A stretch of 64,000 nucleotides of DNA from positions 4,526,001-4,590,000 of the forward strand of contig NZ_CP023688.1 of NCBI RefSeq assembly GCF_008704655.1, in the 5' to 3' direction. Below, in pieces: positions 45,851 through 54,853 of the stretch. How positions within the stretch are numbered: position 1 is the first letter of the stretch; every line of letters starts with the position of its first letter. This DNA comes from Streptomyces rimosus (GTDB taxonomy: Bacteria > Actinomycetota > Actinomycetes > Streptomycetales > Streptomycetaceae). The translations under genes and the position numbers were made by a program. The notes under the pieces were generated by a model. It saw nothing but the letters and a program-made list of their open reading frames with translations. It made no database searches and had not been told where the DNA came from.

Positions 45851-46330
45851 ATGACCGTACGGCCAGTCGTCAAACGCACCGCCCGCGCGATCCTGCTCGA
45901 CGGTGCGGACATCGTCCTGATCAAGCGAACCAAGCCGGGCCGGGCCCCGTACTGGATCACTCCCGGCGGCGGCGTCGAACCGGAGGACGCCACGGTCGTC
46001 GACGCCCTGCACCGCGAACTCCACGAGGAACTGGGCGCCAAGGTCACCGACGTCGTCCCGGTCTTCGTGGACACGGTCGAGCACATCAGTGACGGCGGGG
46101 TGGACGGCGTCAAGGTGCAGCATTTCTTCGTCTGCCGGCTGGAATCCATGGACCCCTCCCTGCGGCACGGCCCGGAGGTGGAGGAGCCCTGCGGGCAGTA
46201 CGAAATCGTGCGCGTACCATTCACGCGCGTGGGCATCGCCTCCGCCGAGGTCGTCCCGCTGTCGCTGCGCCACTACCTCGACGGCAACATCGAGGGCATT
46301 CGGGCGATGCATGCGCCTGATCTGGGGTGA
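45851..46330 (+). CDS. NUDIX hydrolase
   Basis: A 159-aa protein from ATG 45851. The Nudix box is GGGVEPEDATVVDA followed by LHRELHEELGA, with the REL-x-EE-x-G core. Nine residues, rather than the usual seven, separate the first Glu from the Arg, a small insertion that may be family-specific. It should hydrolyse a nucleoside diphosphate linked to another group, with Mg2+. There is no ribosome-binding site, so a leaderless start is possible. Confidence 0.85.
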   Translation: MTVRPVVKRTARAILLDGADIVLIKRTKPGRAPYWITPGGGVEPEDATVVDALHRELHEELGAKVTDVVPVFVDTVEHISDGGVDGVKVQHFFVCRLESMDPSLRHGPEVEEPCGQYEIVRVPFTRVGIASAEVVPLSLRHYLDGNIEGIRAMHAPDLG

Positions 46331-46417
46331 GGGGGCGGTTCGGTGATCTGGCGGGGCCGTAGCGGTGCGGCCGGGCCGGTCGTAACGAGCCCGTACGCGT
46401 AGTCGTCCCGCCCCGAC

Positions 46418-47722
46418 CTACCCGAACCAACCCCGGAACTCGTCGTCCACGCCGTCTTCCGGCCCCCGGTTCCGCGCCCGTGCGAGCACCCGCTCGACCT
46501 CGCGTTCCACTTCCTCCCGGACCTCACGGGACCGCGGGCGAGGGCTGAGCGGAGGGCGACGGGATGCGGTCTCCTGGCGGCTGCAGGGTACTTGACGACT
46601 ACCGGGTGCCTGTCGGCCGGACGGTGCTTGGCGGCTGCCGGGCTCCCGACGGCTGCCGGGATCGGGGCGCGCCCCCTCACCTCTTGGGGGCAGGTCCTGC
46701 CGCGCTTCGATCTCCCTCGGCGCTTGGGGCCCTCGCGTCTCCTCAGGCCCTCTCCGCGCTCCGGACTCCCCCGGCGCTTCGGACTCTCTCGGTGCTTCGG
46801 GCTCTCTCGGTGCTTCGGGCTCCCTACGAGAAGCCGCCTCCGCCGCCGCTCCGAAGAAGTCGCCACCTTTGCGCTTGGCGTCATCCGTTCCCCAGGCGCG
46901 GGACCCGCTCGACTGCCGGGGCACCTTCTGCAGGTGCGGGATGTGCTTGGCGCAGTGAATGTACGTTTCCTCAACCGCGACCTCGACCCACAGCTGCGCG
47001 CGCCGGCCGGGTACCGGATCGATGGGCAGGTACGGGTGCCGCTCCCGCATCTCGTCGTCCATGACCACCCGCGCCCGGCCGTTGACGTGCAGCCCGATGC
47101 GGTCACGGGTGAAGTCGATCATCAGGATGCCGAGGTGCGGGTTCTCCGAGATGTTGCCGATCGACGCCATGACGCCGTTGCCGCGGTACTCCGGGTACGC
47201 GATCGTGCGCTCGTCCAGGACCTGGACGAACCCGGGCGGCCCGGCCCGGAACGTGGAGTCGCACTCGCCGTGCCGATCGGCCGTCGCCAGGAAGAACATC
47301 TCCTGGCGGCCCACGAACTCCCGCATCCGCGGGTTGAGATGGTCCAGCACCTGATCGTCGTAGAAGCGGTCGGCGCGGTCGGTCGTGCCCATCCGCTGCT
47401 GCACCAGGTGCTCACCGTCGCTGCCCGGCCGCGCTCCCCGTACGCCCGTGCCGGGCTCCGCGCCCCCACCTGGCCCGACCAGCCCATACGCATCGGACGC
47501 CCCAGGCACATCACCAGGCGTACCAGTCCCGCCGGAGCCCCCAGCTACACCAACCTCCCCGGCACCCCCGTCCACACCGACCGCATCAGCCGCCCCAAGC
47601 GCCCCCTTCCTCCCCCTGCCTTCGGCCGTCACCCTCGGCACCCTGGCCGCCTGAAGCTCTCCATAGGCCGTCAAGCCGTCTCCACCCTGTGCCGCCAAGC
47701 CGTACTCACCATGTGTCGTCAA
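46418..47722 (-). CDS. PPOX (FMN-binding split barrel) protein with repetitive C-terminus
   Basis: A 434-aa protein. Residues 1-110 are Gly-rich, about 115-275 form a pyridoxamine 5'-phosphate oxidase-like split barrel (FFLATADRHGECDSTFRAGPPGF, GNISENPHLGILMIDF), and 285-400 are Arg/Glu/Pro-rich hexapeptide repeats (REPEAP, RESEAP) followed by SRQAP repeats. It starts 3 bp after the flavohemoprotein stop, so the two are co-transcribed. FMN binding and electron transfer to or from the flavohemoprotein is a reasonable inference. The flanking repeats are likely disordered and vary in length. Confidence 0.82.
   Translation of the reverse strand: MTTHGEYGLAAQGGDGLTAYGELQAARVPRVTAEGRGRKGALGAADAVGVDGGAGEVGVAGGSGGTGTPGDVPGASDAYGLVGPGGGAEPGTGVRGARPGSDGEHLVQQRMGTTDRADRFYDDQVLDHLNPRMREFVGRQEMFFLATADRHGECDSTFRAGPPGFVQVLDERTIAYPEYRGNGVMASIGNISENPHLGILMIDFTRDRIGLHVNGRARVVMDDEMRERHPYLPIDPVPGRRAQLWVEVAVEETYIHCAKHIPHLQKVPRQSSGSRAWGTDDAKRKGGDFFGAAAEAASRREPEAPREPEAPRESEAPGESGARRGPEETRGPQAPREIEARQDLPPRGEGARPDPGSRREPGSRQAPSGRQAPGSRQVPCSRQETASRRPPLSPRPRSREVREEVEREVERVLARARNRGPEDGVDDEFRGWFG
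46757..46828. repeat. Four 18-bp tandem repeats in PPOX gene
   Basis: CGCTTCGGACTCTCTCGG-type units run four times head to tail and encode the Arg-Glu-Ser/Pro-Glu-Ala-Pro hexapeptides. Frame is preserved by the 18-bp unit. Confidence 0.7.
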
Positions 47723-47725
47723 TGC

Positions 47726-49675
47726 TCAATCTCCCGCCGCGACCAGCTCTTCCACGGAGTCGTGCCGTATGCGGTCGGAGGGAATACCGACCCCCACCAA
47801 CGCGTCCACGCCGTTTCGGATCATTCCGGGCGGCCCGGACAAGTAGGCGTCATATTCCCACCAAGGCCCGTACTGGCGCACTGCGTCCGGGAGTTGACCA
47901 CTGAGGCTTCTACGCGGCCCGCCGCCCCGACCGAGGGCCACGACCGTGCGCACGGACAGCCACGGGTGGCTCTGCTCCAGCCGCAGCATCGTGTCCAGGT
48001 CGTAGAGGTCGTGGTCGCTGCGGGCGCCGTAGAAGACCTCCATCGGACGCCGGTGACCCCGCTCGGCAACGTCCTCGATCAGGGCTTTGATCGGAGCGAT
48101 GCCCGTACCGCCGCCGAGGCACAGCAGGCCGTTGTCAGTGGTGTGGTCTACGGTCATGGAACCGGATGGGGGACCGAGCCGGATGACATCGCCGGGGCGG
48201 GCGCGATGGACCATGGCGTTGGAAACCCACCCGGCCGGCACGGCTTTCACATGAAAGGAGAGCAGGCCGTCGGAGCGGGGCGCCGCGGCAAAGGAGTAGT
48301 GCCGCCACACGCGCGGCCACCAGGGGGTTTCGACACTGGTGTACTGACCGGCGAGGAAGGGGTACGGCTGGTCCGGTCGTACGGTCACGACCGCGATGTC
48401 CGGTGTACGCAGCTCGTGCGAGACGACCTCGGCCTGCCACCAGGCGGGGGCCACCAACTCGTCCTCGGCAGCCGCGTCGATCATGATCTGCGAAATCTTG
48501 GTGTACGCCCGCACCCAGGCGGCTTCGGCCTCCGGGCCCCAGGTGCTGGAGGCGTAGCGGGCGAGTGCGGTGAGCAGGCACTCACCGACGGCCGGGTAGT
48601 GCCCGGGCAGGGTGCCGTACTTCCGGTGCCCGCGACCGAGGTGGGAGAGGTACTCGGTGAGATAGGCCGTGTCGTCGACGTTCTTGACGGAGGTGAGCAA
48701 CGCCTTGAACAACCGGTCCCGTTGGGTGTCCATCGCGGCGGGAAAGAGCGCCCGCAGATCGGGATGGCGCACGAACAGCAGCGCGTAGAAGTACGAGGTG
48801 ACCTTGTCCGCCACGGGCCCGATCTCGTCCAGAGTCCGCCGGATGATCACCACGTCGGCCGAGTCCCCGGGGCGCCCCGGCGACGAGGCGGCCGCGCTCA
48901 CCTGCGCGGGACCCGAGGCGTCGGCGGAGGCTGAAGTGGAGTGGGGAGCGGTGGTGGCGGTGGAGGTGGGCGGGTGGGTAGGGGGAAGGGGGGAAAGAGC
49001 CCCAGCCTCGGCCCCGGCCTCACCCCCGCCCCAGACGCCCTCGGCCGCCCGCCCGCGTACGATTTCGTCGCCGAGCCCGGGCATGCCCACGGGCCCGTGC
49101 CCAGGTACGCCCTCACCGCCGTGCCCAGGTACGCCCTCGCCCCCGTGCCCGGGTATCTGATCGAGCGCGCCCCCGGGGCCGTGATCACCCGTGTGCTCCG
49201 GTGCCCGCTCCCGTTCCGCTGCCGTGCCCACGGGCCTTATCGAGCTGACCGGCCGACCGGACACCCGTGCCCGGTCGTCGTGCTCATCGTGCCCGCCACC
49301 GCGTACGGCGTCGCCATGAACGGCGTGACTGACCGCCGCACCGTCGCTCCGCTGCCCGTGCGTGCCCTGCGCATTCCACGCAGTGTGACCGCCGGATTCG
49401 TTACCGGCATACGGCACGGCACGCCCTACGGAAGCGTCACGCGCATCGGCGGCATCGCCGCCACCGTTACGGCCATTTCCCTCGTACCGCTCGTCACGGC
49501 CACCGTGCCCAGCGTGGCCGCTCTCTTCGCCGTCCCGGCTGTTCCCGCCGTCCCGGTCTTCCGCAGGCCCCTGTTGGTCTTCGGGGGACTTCTTCGACGG
49601 AGTGAACCATCCCCAATCGCCACTGCTGCCGCCAGAAGAGCCGTTATCGGCCGACGTGGTGGTCGGAGCGTCCAT
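47726..49675 (-). CDS. Flavohemoprotein (globin-FAD-NAD) with long disordered N-terminus
   Basis: A 649-aa protein. The first 270 residues are Gly/His/Asp-rich and likely disordered. The globin (about 280-410) has TyrB10 in SYFYALLF and proximal His in GRGHRKYG. An FAD domain (RHYSFA, about 460-465) and an NAD domain (GGGTGIAP; YLSGPPGM) follow. This is the layout of NO dioxygenases, although ordinary Hmp proteins are only about 400 aa. The downstream PPOX gene begins 3 bp after the stop. NO or O2 chemistry at this heme is expected; the role of the tail is unknown. Confidence 0.88.
   Translation of the reverse strand: MDAPTTTSADNGSSGGSSGDWGWFTPSKKSPEDQQGPAEDRDGGNSRDGEESGHAGHGGRDERYEGNGRNGGGDAADARDASVGRAVPYAGNESGGHTAWNAQGTHGQRSDGAAVSHAVHGDAVRGGGHDEHDDRARVSGRPVSSIRPVGTAAERERAPEHTGDHGPGGALDQIPGHGGEGVPGHGGEGVPGHGPVGMPGLGDEIVRGRAAEGVWGGGEAGAEAGALSPLPPTHPPTSTATTAPHSTSASADASGPAQVSAAASSPGRPGDSADVVIIRRTLDEIGPVADKVTSYFYALLFVRHPDLRALFPAAMDTQRDRLFKALLTSVKNVDDTAYLTEYLSHLGRGHRKYGTLPGHYPAVGECLLTALARYASSTWGPEAEAAWVRAYTKISQIMIDAAAEDELVAPAWWQAEVVSHELRTPDIAVVTVRPDQPYPFLAGQYTSVETPWWPRVWRHYSFAAAPRSDGLLSFHVKAVPAGWVSNAMVHRARPGDVIRLGPPSGSMTVDHTTDNGLLCLGGGTGIAPIKALIEDVAERGHRRPMEVFYGARSDHDLYDLDTMLRLEQSHPWLSVRTVVALGRGGGPRRSLSGQLPDAVRQYGPWWEYDAYLSGPPGMIRNGVDALVGVGIPSDRIRHDSVEELVAAGD
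49095..49142. repeat. 24-bp tandem repeats in flavohemoprotein gene
   Basis: CCGTGCCCAGGTACGCCCTC begins two near-identical 24-bp units, with a third degenerate copy after them. They encode the repeated GEGVPGHG peptide of the disordered N-terminus. Confidence 0.65.
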
Positions 49676-50150
49676 GGTCTGCCTCGCCTCGAACGTCTAA
49701 CGATCGCCTTCGCACTTCCGCAGTTCGGAATGCGCCCGGAATTCCCGCGCCCCGTCGGAATTCTCAATCGGTCGGAGCTCTCCCGGCAACACCCTCCAAA
49801 GCGGACACATCTCAGTTCCCCCGGCACCGTTTCCGGCACCGTCTCGGCAGCATGCCATCCGGCCGTGGCGCACCGGGCAAACAGCCGGAAACCCGGTCGC
49901 TACGCGGCGTGTTGCCACTAGGCTGGCGGGCTTTGCGGCCCGCTGGGGGCGTACGGTCACCGGCTCGCGGACGTCCTCCCGAGGTACGCGAGGTCTCTCT
50001 CGTACGACCGGACTAGACCATACCCGCAGTACTTGAATGCACAACCCCTGAACCGGAAACACTTCATCCGGCCCTGCGATTTACGCGACCCTTCCCACAG
50101 AACACAATTCATCGGGCATGGCGCACGAATCGGCCGCGGGCAGGCGGGAA
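49676..50150. other. Intergenic region upstream of flavohemoprotein gene
   Basis: A 475-bp spacer with the flavohemoprotein promoter on the minus strand and the 3' flank of the HAD gene. No supported gene and no clear NsrR/Rex-type palindrome was seen. Confidence 0.45.
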
Positions 50151-50783
50151 TTACCCGGCCGCCCGCACCAGCGCGTACGCCTCGCGCAGATCACGTCCCT
50201 CGTACGCATACGAGGCCAGCCCGCTGACATGGTGGTCCGCATTCACCGCGACGGACGCGGGGACGGCCGCGAACAGAGCGGTGTCGGACAGGGAATCGCC
50301 GTACGCCACGCAGTCGGTCCGTTCCAGTCCGAACCCGGCGCACAGTTCATCCGCAATCCTCACCTTTGCAGACGGGGAAAGTATCCCGTCCGGTTCCACC
50401 GGATCCCGAAAAGGCAGCGCGGGCCAGCGCGAGCCGTGCGCGGCGTCCGCTCCCCAGACCGTCAGCCGCTCCACGAAGAAGCCCGGCGACATGGAAATCA
50501 CCGCGCACCGTTCGCCCCGCGCCCTGATGTCGGCCCATACCTCTTGGATGCCGTCCAGCCACGGAGCGCCGTCGAAGGCCGCCGCGACCACTTCCTCGGT
50601 CAGTTCCGACCACAGTTCGCACGCCAGCTCCGCGAAGCGCACCGGCGTCACCTCACGGGTGATGAAGGCACGCTCCAGCTCGGCTATCTCCCGGTCCAGC
50701 CCGAGGTGCCGGGATATCTCGATGGAGGCGGCGGAACCGTAGAGCAGCGTCCCGTCCATGTCGAAAAGATGTAGCTTCCCCAT
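50151..50783 (-). CDS. HAD-superfamily hydrolase (SerB-like)
   Basis: A 210-aa protein from ATG 50783 (MGKLHLFDMDGTLLYG). Motif I is DMDGTLL, motif II VISMSPG, a Lys in PSAKVRIADEL and motif IV GDSLSDTALF. The helical cap after motif I is of the C1 type of phosphoserine-phosphatase-like enzymes. The substrate is unknown; a small phosphomonoester is likely. Single gene. Confidence 0.85.
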   Translation of the reverse strand: MGKLHLFDMDGTLLYGSAASIEISRHLGLDREIAELERAFITREVTPVRFAELACELWSELTEEVVAAAFDGAPWLDGIQEVWADIRARGERCAVISMSPGFFVERLTVWGADAAHGSRWPALPFRDPVEPDGILSPSAKVRIADELCAGFGLERTDCVAYGDSLSDTALFAAVPASVAVNADHHVSGLASYAYEGRDLREAYALVRAAG

Positions 50784-51048
50784 ACCGGGGAGCCTAGGAC
50801 GCGGAGTCCCCTTGCGTCCCGTACGTCGCACCACTCACTCACGCAACACGAATCGGGCACGGACCGCGCACAGCCCAGCCACGCACCACACATCCCGTAC
50901 GCACCGCACTGCCTCGCACGCCCGCCCCGTCACGTACACGCCACCCACCTCGTACGCACCAGCCACCCTCGCCTACTCAGCCCCGAGTACGACCGGATAC
51001 TCCCGCCGTCAGATGCCGAGCGGCCCACCGGACGCGACCGTGCACCCC

Positions 51049-51597
51049 ATGAAGCAGCTCAGCCGGCCCGCGCGCCGGGCCCATCTGGTCGTGCACGTCG
51101 CGGTCTCCGTCGGCTGGCTCGGGCTCACGCTCGGCCTGCTCACGCTCAGCGTGACCGGATACGCCTCGGGATCGCCGGACACCACCGTGGCCGCCTATCG
51201 GGCCATGAAGATCTTCAGCGACTGGCTGCTCCTACCGGTGGCGCTGTTGACGCTGGTCAGCGGGCTGATCGTCTCGTTGGGCACGCCTTGGGGCCTGGCC
51301 CGCCACCGCTGGATCGTCGTCAAGTTCTGGCTGACCCTGGCGACCGTTGTGCTGACGGCCTTCTCCCTGCGCCCGGGGATCGACCGGCTCGCCGCCGACG
51401 CCGTGGCCGGCACCCCGGACACCGGGTTGAGCATGGTGGCCGCCCCTTCCGTTGCCACGGCCACGTACTTCTTCGTCACCGCGATCTCCGTACTCAAGCC
51501 GTGGGGCCCCACCAAACGCGACAGCCGACTGCGCGCCGCGCAGTCGGCCGAGGTCCGCGAACGGGCACGTAAGCGCCCGAGTGGAGCCGTCAGTTGA
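51049..51597 (+). CDS. Hypothetical four-helix membrane protein
   Basis: A 182-aa protein. ATG 51049 (MKQLSRPARRAHLVVHV) is chosen; ATG 51013 is in frame. Four membrane helices with conserved-looking His in the first and RHRWIVVKFWLTL before the third resemble small DUF2269-type actinobacterial membrane proteins. The last 8 bp overlap the convergent HbpS-like gene. Function unknown; a heme- or quinone-linked role is speculation. Confidence 0.72.
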   Translation: MKQLSRPARRAHLVVHVAVSVGWLGLTLGLLTLSVTGYASGSPDTTVAAYRAMKIFSDWLLLPVALLTLVSGLIVSLGTPWGLARHRWIVVKFWLTLATVVLTAFSLRPGIDRLAADAVAGTPDTGLSMVAAPSVATATYFFVTAISVLKPWGPTKRDSRLRAAQSAEVRERARKRPSGAVS

Positions 51598-52018
51598 GGC
51601 CCGCCGCCTCGATGGCGGTCCGGGCGATGCGGTCGTCCTGCTCCGGGGCGCCGCCGCCGACGCCGATGGCGCCGATCAGCCGCCCGTCCCGGTGGACGGG
51701 CACGCCACCCGCGATGAACAGCAGCGGACGGTCGAGCGCCGTGGGCAGGGTGTGGAAGAGGCCGTCGGGCCGTACGGCGTCGACGAGGTCGGCGGTCGGC
51801 GCGTCCAGCTGCAGGGCGGTGTACGCCTTGCGGGTGCTGGTCTCGCCGGAGATCAGCACGGCGGTGTCGTCGCGACGGAAGCCGAGCAGGTGGCCACCCG
51901 CGTCCAGGACGGTGACGCTGCCCCGCACGCCGAGGTCGTCGGCCGCGCGGCGGGCGGCGTCGATAAGGGCGTCCGCGTCGCGAGTGGTGAGGGGGCGAAC
52001 GGAGGGGGTGGTGCTCAT
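51590..52018 (-). CDS. GlcG/HbpS family heme-binding-type protein
   Basis: A 142-aa protein of the GlcG/HbpS fold (VTVLDAGGHLLGFRRDDTAVLIS; GGVPVHRDGRLIGAIGVGG). AGGAG lies 8 nt before the ATG. HbpS of S. reticuli binds heme and is exported by Tat; this protein has no signal peptide, so it is closer to cytoplasmic GlcG-type members. It converges on a membrane protein gene with an 8-bp overlap. Heme or small-ligand binding is plausible, not shown. Confidence 0.82.
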   Translation of the reverse strand: MSTTPSVRPLTTRDADALIDAARRAADDLGVRGSVTVLDAGGHLLGFRRDDTAVLISGETSTRKAYTALQLDAPTADLVDAVRPDGLFHTLPTALDRPLLFIAGGVPVHRDGRLIGAIGVGGGAPEQDDRIARTAIEAAGLN

Positions 52019-52183
52019 GAGTGGTGCTCCTAGGTGAACGGGTGGTGCTTGTCCGTGGTTCCGAGCGGTTGCCAGGGGCGCGGCTCGGAAGTCTTGATGG
52101 GTGTGGGGCCGAGGATCGGGCTGGTCGACCCGGGAGTTGGGTGGCTGGCCGGACCGGTGCGTAGGTGCCGTAACCGGCCGGGC

Positions 52184-53440
52184 TCAGCCGCGTACCGCCG
52201 CCGCAGCCCCTTCTTCGACGCCTCCCGCGCCACTGCCGGCCCCCGTGGCCACAATCCGGCCATTACGGGCGTCCAGGCCATCCGAACCGCCCCGGCTCGC
52301 CCTCCGCTCCAGCGCCCCGGCAACGACCGCGACACCCAGCGCCAGGACGGTCATCCCCACGCCGACCCAGTTGGGCGCGGTCAGCCCGAGACCGGCCGCG
52401 ATGACGATCCCGCCCAGCCAGGCGGCCAGCGCGTTGCCGAAGTTGAAGGCCGCGATGTTGCCGACCGAGGCCAGCGTGGGCGCGGCCGACGCCTGGTCCA
52501 TGATCCGCTTCTGCAGCGGCGGTACGGTCGCGAAGCCGAAGGCACCGATGAGGGCGATGGTGACGGTCGCGAGGGCCTTGTGGTGCGCGACGAGGCTGAA
52601 CGCGGCCAGCGAGAGCGCCAGCCCGACCAGGGACACGTACAGCATCGGCATCATGTAGCGGTCGGTGAACCGACCCGAGATCAGGTTGCCGGCCACCATG
52701 CCCAGGCCGAAGACGGCGGTGAGCCAGATGACGGACGACGCCGCGAAGCCGGTGACCTCGGTCATCATCGAGGCGAGGTAGGTGACGGCCGCGAAGACGC
52801 CGCCGAAGCCGAGGACGGTCATCAGCATCGCGAGCCCGACCTGCGGGTTGCGGAAGGCCGCGATCTCCTGGCCCATCGGCGCCGCTGCCCGGACGCGCTG
52901 CGCGGGCACCAGCTTGGCGACGCCGAGCAGGCCGAGCACACCCAGGACGGCGATGGCGACGAAGGTGGCGCGCCAGTTGATCTGCTGGGCGAGCAGGGTG
53001 CCGGTCGGTACGCCCACGACGTTGGCGACGGTCAGTCCGGCGAACATCATCGAGATGGCGCCGGCCCGCTTGTGCGGGGCGACGAGGTCCGCGGCCACCA
53101 GTGATCCGATGCCGAAGAACGCGCCGTGGGCGAAGGACGAAACGATCCGCCCGGCGAGCATCACCGGGAAGGCCGGAGCCACGGCGGTGAGCAGGTTTCC
53201 CACCACGAACAGTCCCATCAGCAGCATCAGCATCTGCTTGCGGGTCATCCGGGTGCCGAGAACGGTCATCAGCGGGGCGCCGACGACCACGCCGAGCGCA
53301 TAGAGCGTGGTCGCGTACCCGGCCAGCGGTATGGAGACGCCGAAGCCGGCGGCCACGTCGGGCAGCAGCCCCATCACCGCGAACTCGGTCATCCCGATCC
53401 CGAAGGCGCCGATGGTCAGCGCCAGGAGGGCGAGAGGCAT
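52184..53440 (-). CDS. MFS drug-efflux-type transporter (DHA1)
   Basis: A 418-aa permease with 12 membrane helices. The start is ATG 53440 (MPLALLALTIGAFGIGMTEF), AAGGG 8 nt upstream; the frame runs 16 codons further. GIGMTEFAVMGLLPDVA and the loop motif G(T)RMTRKQML between helices 2 and 3 place it with AraJ/Ydh-type exporters. The tail is Gly/Ala-rich. It is divergent from a MarR gene with a dyad between them, so MarR repression relieved by a ligand is likely. The exported compound is unknown. Confidence 0.9.
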   Translation of the reverse strand: MPLALLALTIGAFGIGMTEFAVMGLLPDVAAGFGVSIPLAGYATTLYALGVVVGAPLMTVLGTRMTRKQMLMLLMGLFVVGNLLTAVAPAFPVMLAGRIVSSFAHGAFFGIGSLVAADLVAPHKRAGAISMMFAGLTVANVVGVPTGTLLAQQINWRATFVAIAVLGVLGLLGVAKLVPAQRVRAAAPMGQEIAAFRNPQVGLAMLMTVLGFGGVFAAVTYLASMMTEVTGFAASSVIWLTAVFGLGMVAGNLISGRFTDRYMMPMLYVSLVGLALSLAAFSLVAHHKALATVTIALIGAFGFATVPPLQKRIMDQASAAPTLASVGNIAAFNFGNALAAWLGGIVIAAGLGLTAPNWVGVGMTVLALGVAVVAGALERRASRGGSDGLDARNGRIVATGAGSGAGGVEEGAAAAVRG

Positions 53441-53477
53441 GACGGATCCCTTCAAACGATTGCAGCCAGCCTTAACA

Positions 53478-53502
53478 AGCGTCGACAATAATTGCAGACG
53501 CT
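53478..53502. promoter_or_regulatory. Putative MarR operator between MFS and MarR genes
   Basis: AGCGTC-N13-GACGCT is a perfect dyad around an AT-rich core (ACAATAATTG) in the 134-bp divergent gap. ATTGCAG also occurs twice nearby, at 53459 and 53491. The AT-rich core overlaps likely -10 sequences for both directions. Confidence 0.5.
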
Positions 53503-53574
53503 GGTTACTCGCAAGCGCGGGCTATTTCGTTCGTGTCCTATCCTGGTTCGTACGACCTGTAAGGAGGTCCCTCG

Positions 53575-54156
53575 ATGACGCAGCAGACCCGGCAGGCACC
53601 GAAGCAGGACCGGCAGCGGACACAGCAGTCGGAGCGGCGGGACCGGCAGGCAAGTCAGGAGCGGACGGCGGACGGCCCCACGGACACGGCCCGGGGCTGC
53701 CCCACCGGTCCCGGAACCGCCCCGGCCCTCGCCCAGGGCTGGTGCGCCCTCTCCGCCCTGCACGGGCGTATCGAGTCGCACATCGAGCGCGCGCTCCAGG
53801 CCCGGCACGACCTCAGCGTCCGGGAATTCTCCGTTCTGAACGTGCTCAGCGAGCAGCACGACGGGCCCGGCGGCCACCTGCGCATGCACCAGGTCGCGGA
53901 CTCCGTCGTCCTCAGCCAGAGCGCCACGACCCGCCTGGTCACCCGGCTGGAAGAGCGCCGCCTGCTCTCCCGCTACCTGTGCCCCGACGACCGGCGCGGC
54001 ATCTACACCAACGTCACCGACGAGGGCCGCCAACTGCTCGAAGAGGCCCGGCCGACGCACGACGCGGCACTGCGCGAAGCCCTCCAGGACGCCGCGAAAC
54101 GACCCGAACTGGCTCCCCTGGTGACGGCGGTGGAAACCCTCGCTCCGCACGCCTGA
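53575..54156 (+). CDS. MarR family transcriptional regulator
   Basis: A 193-aa regulator. The first 50 residues are Gln/Arg/Thr-rich and probably disordered. The winged helix runs from about 80 to 145 (MHQVADSVVLSQSATTRLVTRLEERR), flanked by dimerisation helices. AAGGAGG precedes the ATG. It is divergent from the MFS exporter gene and is its likely repressor. Followed 22 bp later by a GNAT gene that may be co-transcribed. Confidence 0.9.
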   Translation: MTQQTRQAPKQDRQRTQQSERRDRQASQERTADGPTDTARGCPTGPGTAPALAQGWCALSALHGRIESHIERALQARHDLSVREFSVLNVLSEQHDGPGGHLRMHQVADSVVLSQSATTRLVTRLEERRLLSRYLCPDDRRGIYTNVTDEGRQLLEEARPTHDAALREALQDAAKRPELAPLVTAVETLAPHA

Positions 54157-54178
54157 ACGGGGGTCGTAGGGTCCCGGC

Positions 54179-54631
54179 ATGAGCGAATTCGAGATCCGCC
54201 GGGCGAGTGAGGACGACCTTCCCGCCATCGTCGCGATGCTGGCCGACGACCCACTGGGCGCCGCCCGCGAGACGCCGGACGACCTGACGCCGTACCGCAC
54301 GGCGTACGAGCAGCTGGCCGCCGACCCCAACCAGCACCTGGTCGTCGCCGTCCGCGACGGCCGGCCGGTGGGAACGCTCCAGCTCACGGTCGTTCCGGGG
54401 CTGTCCCGGCGCGGCAGCAGCCGTTCGATCATCGAGGCGGTACGCGTCCACTCCGACGAGCGCGGCAACGGCCTCGGCACTCGCCTGATCGAGTGGGCGG
54501 TCGAGGAGTCGCGCACGCTCGGCTGCCGGCTGGTACAGCTCACCTCCGACGCGACGCGCATCGACGCGCACCGTTTCTATGAGCGCCTCGGCTTCGAGGC
54601 GTCCCACCTGGGGTTCAAGCTTCAGCTCTGA
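54179..54631 (+). CDS. GNAT family N-acetyltransferase
   Basis: A 150-aa acetyltransferase. Motif A is VRVHSDERGNGLGTRLIEWA, with the R/Q-x-x-G-x-G/A acetyl-CoA loop (RGNGLG); the C-terminal HRFYERLGFEASHLGFKL is typical of the family. The acceptor is unknown. It lies 22 bp downstream of the MarR gene, which could make it part of a resistance unit with the MFS exporter. Confidence 0.88.
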   Translation: MSEFEIRRASEDDLPAIVAMLADDPLGAARETPDDLTPYRTAYEQLAADPNQHLVVAVRDGRPVGTLQLTVVPGLSRRGSSRSIIEAVRVHSDERGNGLGTRLIEWAVEESRTLGCRLVQLTSDATRIDAHRFYERLGFEASHLGFKLQL

Positions 54632-54853
54632 CCTGGGGTTTTGCCGTGTCCGGAACTGCCGCCGGTCGGCGCTCCTGCCGTACCGGCGGGCACGCCTTCG
54701 GGCACTTCTTGAGCGTTGTCCGGCACGCGTCGGGTGCCTGCTGATCTCCCGACGGGTGCGTTGATCACCCGGCGGTTGCCTGGGCTCGACCCTTCGCACT
54801 CGCCGGAGATGTCCCGGCCCTGAGGCCCGGCTCTTGGGCGCTTCAGCTGCCCG

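Noticed and set aside
50758..51048. N-terminal extension of the four-helix membrane protein
   Set aside because: The upstream frame is Thr/Pro/Ala/His-rich and overlaps the HAD gene promoter; ATG 51049 fits better.
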